Below, piece after piece: positions 60,109 to 64,000 of a DNA stretch of 64,000 nt. This stretch comes from Rickettsia endosymbiont of Ceutorhynchus obstrictus (GTDB taxonomy: Bacteria > Pseudomonadota > Alphaproteobacteria > Rickettsiales > Rickettsiaceae): contig NZ_OZ032162.1 of NCBI RefSeq assembly GCF_964026565.1, positions 930,001 to 994,000 of the forward strand, written 5' to 3'. The notes beneath the pieces were generated by a model. That model was not told the origin of the DNA. It did no database searches and was given only the letters and a program-made list of their open reading frames with translations. The translations under genes and the position numbers were made by a program. Numbering within the stretch: the first letter of the stretch is position 1; each line of letters starts with the position of its first letter.

Positions 60109-60143
60109 TTTACTTAATAATCAAATAGTTATTGGAGATAATT

Positions 60144-60727
60144 ATGAATGAGGGAAGTGAATCGGATAATTATTATGCTAAGGAACTATTTAATAAACTT
60201 GCTAAAAAAAATGAAATTGCAAAAAATAAAATAAATCTTAACGAAATCGAAAAAGCAATTTACTTTGCAAAAAAGTCTCACGGTGAGCAAAAAAGACATT
60301 CCGGAGAGCCTTATTATTCGCATCCTATGGAAGTTGCCTCAATGGTTTCGGATTATCTCTTTGATACGGATACTATTATCGCGGCTATTTTACATGACGT
60401 GATCGAAGATACCTCTTCTTCTCTTAAACAAATTGAATTACTTTTCAATAAAAGAGTAGCGGAAATAGTACCGAACACCAATTATCTAAAGAAGAAATCT
60501 TTTATAAAATCAATAACTTCCCTGACCTAGAGCGTAAAGCCTGCACTATTAAAGTTATAGATCGTTTACATAATATGAGGACTATTACTAATATAAAATC
60601 AATTGAAAAGCAAAAAAGAATTGCCAAAGAAACTTTGGATGTTTATATATCAATGGCAAACTGTGCGAATTTATCTGCGGTAGCAAAGGAGCTTAAGGAA
60701 ATTGCAACTAGGGTTTACGAGGCGTAG
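60144..60727 (+). pseudogene. spoT: SpoT/RelA HD-domain fragment, frameshifted
   Basis: The (p)ppGpp hydrolase HD domain: Glu-Pro-Tyr-Tyr-Ser-His-Pro-Met-Glu-Val-Ala and His-Asp-Val-Ile-Glu-Asp. The first frame ends at 60530. From about 60480 homology continues in another frame (Ile-Phe-Tyr-Lys-Ile-Asn-Asn ... Lys-Val-Ile-Asp-Arg-Leu-His-Asn-Met-Arg-Thr) to 60727. Rickettsiae typically have several short spoT genes limited to the hydrolase or synthetase part, so the gene was probably a stand-alone hydrolase of about 190 aa. ATG 60144 is preferred with GGAG 6 bases upstream. The indel lies near 60475-60485. Confidence 0.82.
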
Positions 60728-60742
60728 GATGTCAGCAGTCGC

Positions 60743-60854
60743 GGCGTTGTTGCATGGCTAATAATTTACCGTATTATGGTTATTATAAGTACGGTGTCAT
60801 ACCGTGGCTTGACACCCAAGCACTTTGCAAAAATTCTAGCCATGCAACAACGCC
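60743..60854. repeat. Palindromic element with GTTGCATGGCT ends
   Basis: GGCGTTGTTGCATGGCT and AGCCATGCAACAACGCC form 17-bp perfect arms around about 80 bp that hold a half palindrome GTCATACCGTGGCTTGACAC. Confidence 0.85.
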
Positions 60855-60912
60855 CCGTTTTCACGGAATGACATCGAAATAAAAAACAAGCAAATATACT
60901 TTTAGAAAATAA

Positions 60913-62376
60913 ATGCCCATCAATAAAGAAATTTTTAGAGCTTATGATATAAGAGGCAATAGCTTTACAGATATAACTGAAACAACCGCTTATAAAATTG
61001 GATTTTGTTTTGCCGAAACTACTATAAGCAATAACAATAATAAAATTTGTATCGGTCGTGACGGCAGGCTTAGCTCCCCTGCCCTTTATGATTCATTAAT
61101 TAAAGGATTAGTAGACGGAGGCGCATCCGTAATTACAATAGGCATCGTACCGACGCCGATGCTATATTTTGCCGATAAACGACTAATGCCGGCAGCAAGT
61201 ATCATGGTTACCGGTTCTCATAACCCAAAAGATGATAACGGCTTTAAGATGCTAGCAATGGGCAAGCCGTTTTTCGGTTCTCAAATACAAGATTTACTAA
61301 CGAGGATTTTGGATAGCCGCTTCAATGTCATTCCCGCATCCCTTTATGTCATTCCCGCGAAGGCGGGAATCCGGGAAACAATAAAGAATAAACCGGATTC
61401 CTGCGATCAACGGAATGACATAGAGTGCGGTAATAACATAGAGTACAACAATGACATACAATCTAAATATCTAGAGCGAATTTTAAATAATATATCTATT
61501 AACCCTAAACTAAAAGTTGCTTGGGATCCGGGAAATGGAGCAGCCGGAGATATTACGGAAGCTTTAAAGACAAGGTTACCGAATAATAATATAGTTATAA
61601 ATAGTAAGATTGACGGAAATTTTCCAAGCCATCACCCCGACCCGACAAGACCCTCCAACCTTAAGGAATTAATAGAAGTTGTGACTCAAGAAAATTGTGA
61701 TATCGGTATAGCTTTTGACGGTGACGGTGATCGATTAGGCATTGTGAGTAGAACCGGCCAAATATTATTCGGTGATCAAATTGTTTGTTTATTTGCCGAA
61801 GATATTTTAAAGCAGCATCCTAACGCAACCATTATACTTGACGTAAAAGCAAGCCGGTCGATAATTGATCAAATTAAGTCATATGGCGGGCAGCCTTTAA
61901 TATGGCGAACAGGTCATCCTTTTATAAAAAGTAAAATGCAGGAAACAAATGCTTTACTTGCCGGAGAAATGAGCGGTCATATATTTTTTGCCGATAAATA
62001 TTACGGTTATGATGATGCGATTTATGCAGCTTTACGTTTTCTTGATTTATTATCTTGCTCAAACAAATCATTAGATGAGCTTATCCAAAATTTACCCAAA
62101 TCATATAGTACGCCGGAAATGAAAATTTCTGTTTCCGACACGATGAAATTTAAAATAATTAGTGAGATAAAAGAACGGCTATTAAAAGAAGGAATAGAGT
62201 TTAACGATATTGACGGGATACGTGTCAATACCGAAACAGGCTGGTGGTTGCTGCGAAGCTCCAATACCGAACCTGCAATTATCGCACGAGCCGAGTCCAC
62301 GACTGCTAAAGGATTAGAGGACTTAAAGTCGACTTTAGAGAAGTTGCTTACTAAGTATAGGCTGACTATAGAATAG
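60913..62376 (+). CDS. Phosphomannomutase/phosphoglucomutase with palindromic insert
   Basis: 487 aa phosphohexomutase (AlgC/PMM-PGM type) feeding sugar-nucleotide synthesis for LPS. The N-terminus Phe-Arg-Ala-Tyr-Asp-Ile-Arg-Gly, phosphoserine loop Val-Thr-Gly-Ser-His-Asn-Pro (Ser102), metal site Asp-Gly-Asp-Gly-Asp-Arg, and sugar loop Gly-Glu-Met-Ser-Gly-His are intact. Residues about 134-183 are encoded by a palindromic repeat (Val-Ile-Pro-Ala-Lys-Ala-Gly-Ile) inserted in frame between domains 1 and 2. The enzyme may still work because the site is a surface linker. ManB and Pgm roles cannot be separated by eye. Confidence 0.9.
   Translation: MPINKEIFRAYDIRGNSFTDITETTAYKIGFCFAETTISNNNNKICIGRDGRLSSPALYDSLIKGLVDGGASVITIGIVPTPMLYFADKRLMPAASIMVTGSHNPKDDNGFKMLAMGKPFFGSQIQDLLTRILDSRFNVIPASLYVIPAKAGIRETIKNKPDSCDQRNDIECGNNIEYNNDIQSKYLERILNNISINPKLKVAWDPGNGAAGDITEALKTRLPNNNIVINSKIDGNFPSHHPDPTRPSNLKELIEVVTQENCDIGIAFDGDGDRLGIVSRTGQILFGDQIVCLFAEDILKQHPNATIILDVKASRSIIDQIKSYGGQPLIWRTGHPFIKSKMQETNALLAGEMSGHIFFADKYYGYDDAIYAALRFLDLLSCSNKSLDELIQNLPKSYSTPEMKISVSDTMKFKIISEIKERLLKEGIEFNDIDGIRVNTETGWWLLRSSNTEPAIIARAESTTAKGLEDLKSTLEKLLTKYRLTIE
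61324..61425 (+). repeat. Rickettsial palindromic element inside a coding region
   Basis: Two GTCATTCCCGC units, then the palindrome CCCGCGAAGGCGGGAATCCG, AT-rich core and the facing arm GATTCCTGCGATCAACGG followed by AATGACATAGAG. It is read in frame by the phosphohexomutase gene. Confidence 0.85.
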
Positions 62377-62464
62377 TGTTCGATGTCATTCCCGCGCAGG
62401 CGGGAAGGTGTTGTTGTGTGGATCATAATTAATTTTAGTTATCCATTAAAAAACTTAAATTAAA

Positions 62465-63418
62465 GTGAAAAAAGAAGTAATTATTATATGCGGTCCGACG
62501 GCTAGCGGTAAATCTTATTTAGCCCACCATTTAGCTAAAACTTACAACGGCGAAATAGTAAATATCGACTCCATGCAGGTATATAAAGAAATTCCTATTA
62601 TTACTGCATCGCCGCCGGAAAATTATAAAACCGAAATACCTTATCATTTATATAACTTTTTGCCTATCACCGAGGAATTTTCGGTAGTAAAATATTTGCA
62701 GTTAGCGGCAGAAAAAATAAAAGAAATAAGCTATAGAAATAAATTAGTAATATTAGTCGGCGGCACAGGTTTGTACGTTAACTCTTTGTTATTCGGTTAT
62801 AATCAAATTCCGGAAATATCAAAAAATGTAAGAGAGCGGGTTAGAAGCTTACATGCTAAAATAGGTACAGCAGAATTTTTTAGTCAGCTGAAAAATATCG
62901 ATCCTTTAGCGGCTGCTAAAATAAAGCCAAACGATACTCAACGTTTAGCTAGAGCTTATGAAGTATTTTTACAAACAGGCAAATCTATTTTTTTCTTTCA
63001 AACTCTTCCCAAGGAATCAGTTTTATCGGAATTTAATTTTAAGGTAATATTTCTTTCTCCTGAACGAACATTTTTATACAAAACATGCAATGAACGATTA
63101 GAAAAAATATTTAAGGAAGGGGCAATTACCGAAATAGCTTCAATGAAGGAAAATTTTGCAGGGTTTAACAGTTCTGCCTTAAAGGCTGTCGGAGTAAGCG
63201 AAATTTCGGCATATCTAAACGGCAATATAACTTTAGATGAAGCATTAATTTTAGCACAAAACAAAACTCGGCAATATGCAAAAAGACAAATTACCTGGTT
63301 TAAAAACCAAATAAAAGAAAAAACAACACTAGAATATTCTAACGAAAAGGAGTTTAATGAGCTTATTTCTGAAGGAATAGGCTTAAGTAAGCTAAAGAAT
63401 GGTCACCCCGTGGCTTGA
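62465..63418 (+). CDS. miaA: tRNA dimethylallyltransferase MiaA
   Basis: 317 aa. Adds dimethylallyl to A37 of tRNAs reading UNN codons. P-loop Gly-Pro-Thr-Ala-Ser-Gly-Lys-Ser, Asn-Ile-Asp-Ser-Met-Gln-Val-Tyr, Gly-Gly-Thr-Gly-Leu-Tyr-Val and Asn-Asp-Xaa-Gln-Arg-Leu-Ala-Arg-Ala are the family marks. The C-terminus has Lys-Arg-Gln-Ile-Thr-Trp-Phe. GTG start. The last six residues (Asn-Gly-His-Pro-Val-Ala) and stop are encoded by the edge of a palindromic repeat that begins at the gene end. Confidence 0.95.
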   Translation: MKKEVIIICGPTASGKSYLAHHLAKTYNGEIVNIDSMQVYKEIPIITASPPENYKTEIPYHLYNFLPITEEFSVVKYLQLAAEKIKEISYRNKLVILVGGTGLYVNSLLFGYNQIPEISKNVRERVRSLHAKIGTAEFFSQLKNIDPLAAAKIKPNDTQRLARAYEVFLQTGKSIFFFQTLPKESVLSEFNFKVIFLSPERTFLYKTCNERLEKIFKEGAITEIASMKENFAGFNSSALKAVGVSEISAYLNGNITLDEALILAQNKTRQYAKRQITWFKNQIKEKTTLEYSNEKEFNELISEGIGLSKLKNGHPVA

Positions 63419-63421
63419 CCC

Positions 63422-63643
63422 GCATTGTGTTGCATGGCTACCGGAGTCGTCATGGCGAGGCGCCTCTTGGCGCCGTGGCCATCTAAGTATAAACATATTT
63501 TTATACTAAACTTGCCACCTATATAAATTTTTTGGTATTCTAATTAAATCCCTCATATATTCGGGATAGCCTGGATGGCCACAGCCACTACGCGGCTTCG
63601 CCATGACGGATTTTTATTATTTTTTGAGCCATGCAACAACGCC
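63422..63643. repeat. Nested palindromic element with paired base changes
   Basis: Outer arms GCATTGTGTTGCATGGCT and AGCCATGCAACAACGCC. Next pair GTCATGGCGAG (63449) with TTCGCCATGAC (63597). Next GTGGCCATCT (63475) with GGATGGCCAC (63573). The core is AT-rich and lacks the units found in the copy at 52547-52764. Confidence 0.85.
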
Positions 63644-63779
63644 TACGGCTCCTTAGCTCAGACGATTCCGGTATCCACGCCGGCAATAACTTCTTCGCAA
63701 TGACGCTGTTTTTATTTTGACTAAAATATAAAGCTTCTCTATTATTTTTCAAATAAAACCCAATTTATTAATGGTGACC

Positions 63780-64000
63780 ATGAAAAAGAATTTAAAATTA
63801 TTTTTTTCAATGATTCTTATTACTTATAATATAAGTGCAAGTAGTAATATTTTAGCAGATGACGGCTATCCGCAAAGCGAGAGAGACAAAAAATGGGAAG
63901 AAATAGGGTCTGCGGCAGGCGGTGAAGGAATAATTTTTAGACCCGGTAAAGTTAAAAACGAATCAACCAAAGCAAGCGGATGTTTGGTTAACAAATATCT
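63780..64000 (+). CDS. DUF3576-type exported protein (5' part)
   Basis: At least 73 codons, running off the window. N-terminal Met-Lys-Lys-Asn-Leu-Lys followed by a hydrophobic stretch is a signal peptide. The mature part has Tyr-Pro-Gln-Ser-Glu-Arg-Asp-Lys-Lys-Trp-Glu-Glu-Ile-Gly-Ser, Gly-Gly-Glu-Gly-Ile, and Val-Asn-Lys-Tyr, which fits the alphaproteobacterial DUF3576 family of unknown function. An ATG at 63771 in the same frame is an alternative start; 63780 is preferred because the signal peptide begins there. Confidence 0.7.
   Translation, partial: MKKNLKLFFSMILITYNISASSNILADDGYPQSERDKKWEEIGSAAGGEGIIFRPGKVKNESTKASGCLVNKY

Overview
The window is chromosomal DNA of a Rickettsia-like alphaproteobacterium. 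It is AT-rich and carries genes typical of obligate intracellular rickettsiae: an ATP/ADP-type nucleotide translocase (tlc) next to the heat-stable antigen gene sca4, several ProP-like MFS transporters, a spoT fragment, gene-transfer-agent remnants and dense families of short palindromic repeats. The load of mobile DNA (IS5-like, IS66, IS110 and Tn3 elements, a group II intron, phage genes) argues against the streamlined typhus group. I cannot name the species from sequence alone.

Layout. 1-3300 holds AT-rich repeats, a small hypothetical gene, an ORF-less group II intron and a toxin/antitoxin pair (YoeB-type toxin with a Panacea/DUF4065 antitoxin). 3389-12431 is the head-morphogenesis block of a podovirus resembling the Bordetella BPP-1 type: terminase small and large subunits, a coiled-coil protein, portal, Bbp19-like protein, a DUF3800 cargo gene, scaffold, major capsid protein and a truncated adaptor. 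It is broken by a terminase frameshift and by two related IS5-type insertions. 13393-19000 is a toxin/antitoxin and transposon region: hicAB with a strong operator/promoter, a DUF1828 gene, a 3.8-kb Tn3 transposon, and a Gp49-type toxin whose antitoxin was cut off by that transposon. 19098-28500 is accessory DNA: an IS66 fragment fused to a broken MFS gene, IS110, two TPR proteins and an LRR-ankyrin protein.

From 28528 the window becomes mostly core chromosome. It has a gene-transfer-agent portal and a small partner, an MFS transporter, ruvA-ruvB-msbA, nadK, a PAP2 phosphatase, RNase J, pterin dehydratase, an intact IS66, truB-rpsO-pnp, tlc4 and sca4. A second accessory patch (51066-56980: DUF4143 ATPase, MDR dehydrogenase, MFS, Fic protein) follows. 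Next come kdsD-lptC-lptA-lptB, a frameshifted spoT fragment, a phosphohexomutase with an in-frame palindromic element, miaA and the start of a DUF3576-type gene.

Functional links: truB, rpsO and pnp form the classic translation/RNA-decay operon. ruvA and ruvB overlap, and the ABC exporter follows with no gap. kdsD, lptC, lptA and lptB connect Kdo synthesis to LPS transport, with MsbA-like export and the phosphohexomutase serving the same envelope pathway. Intergenic regions of the core part are filled with nested palindromic elements that in places supply the first or last codons of neighbouring genes.
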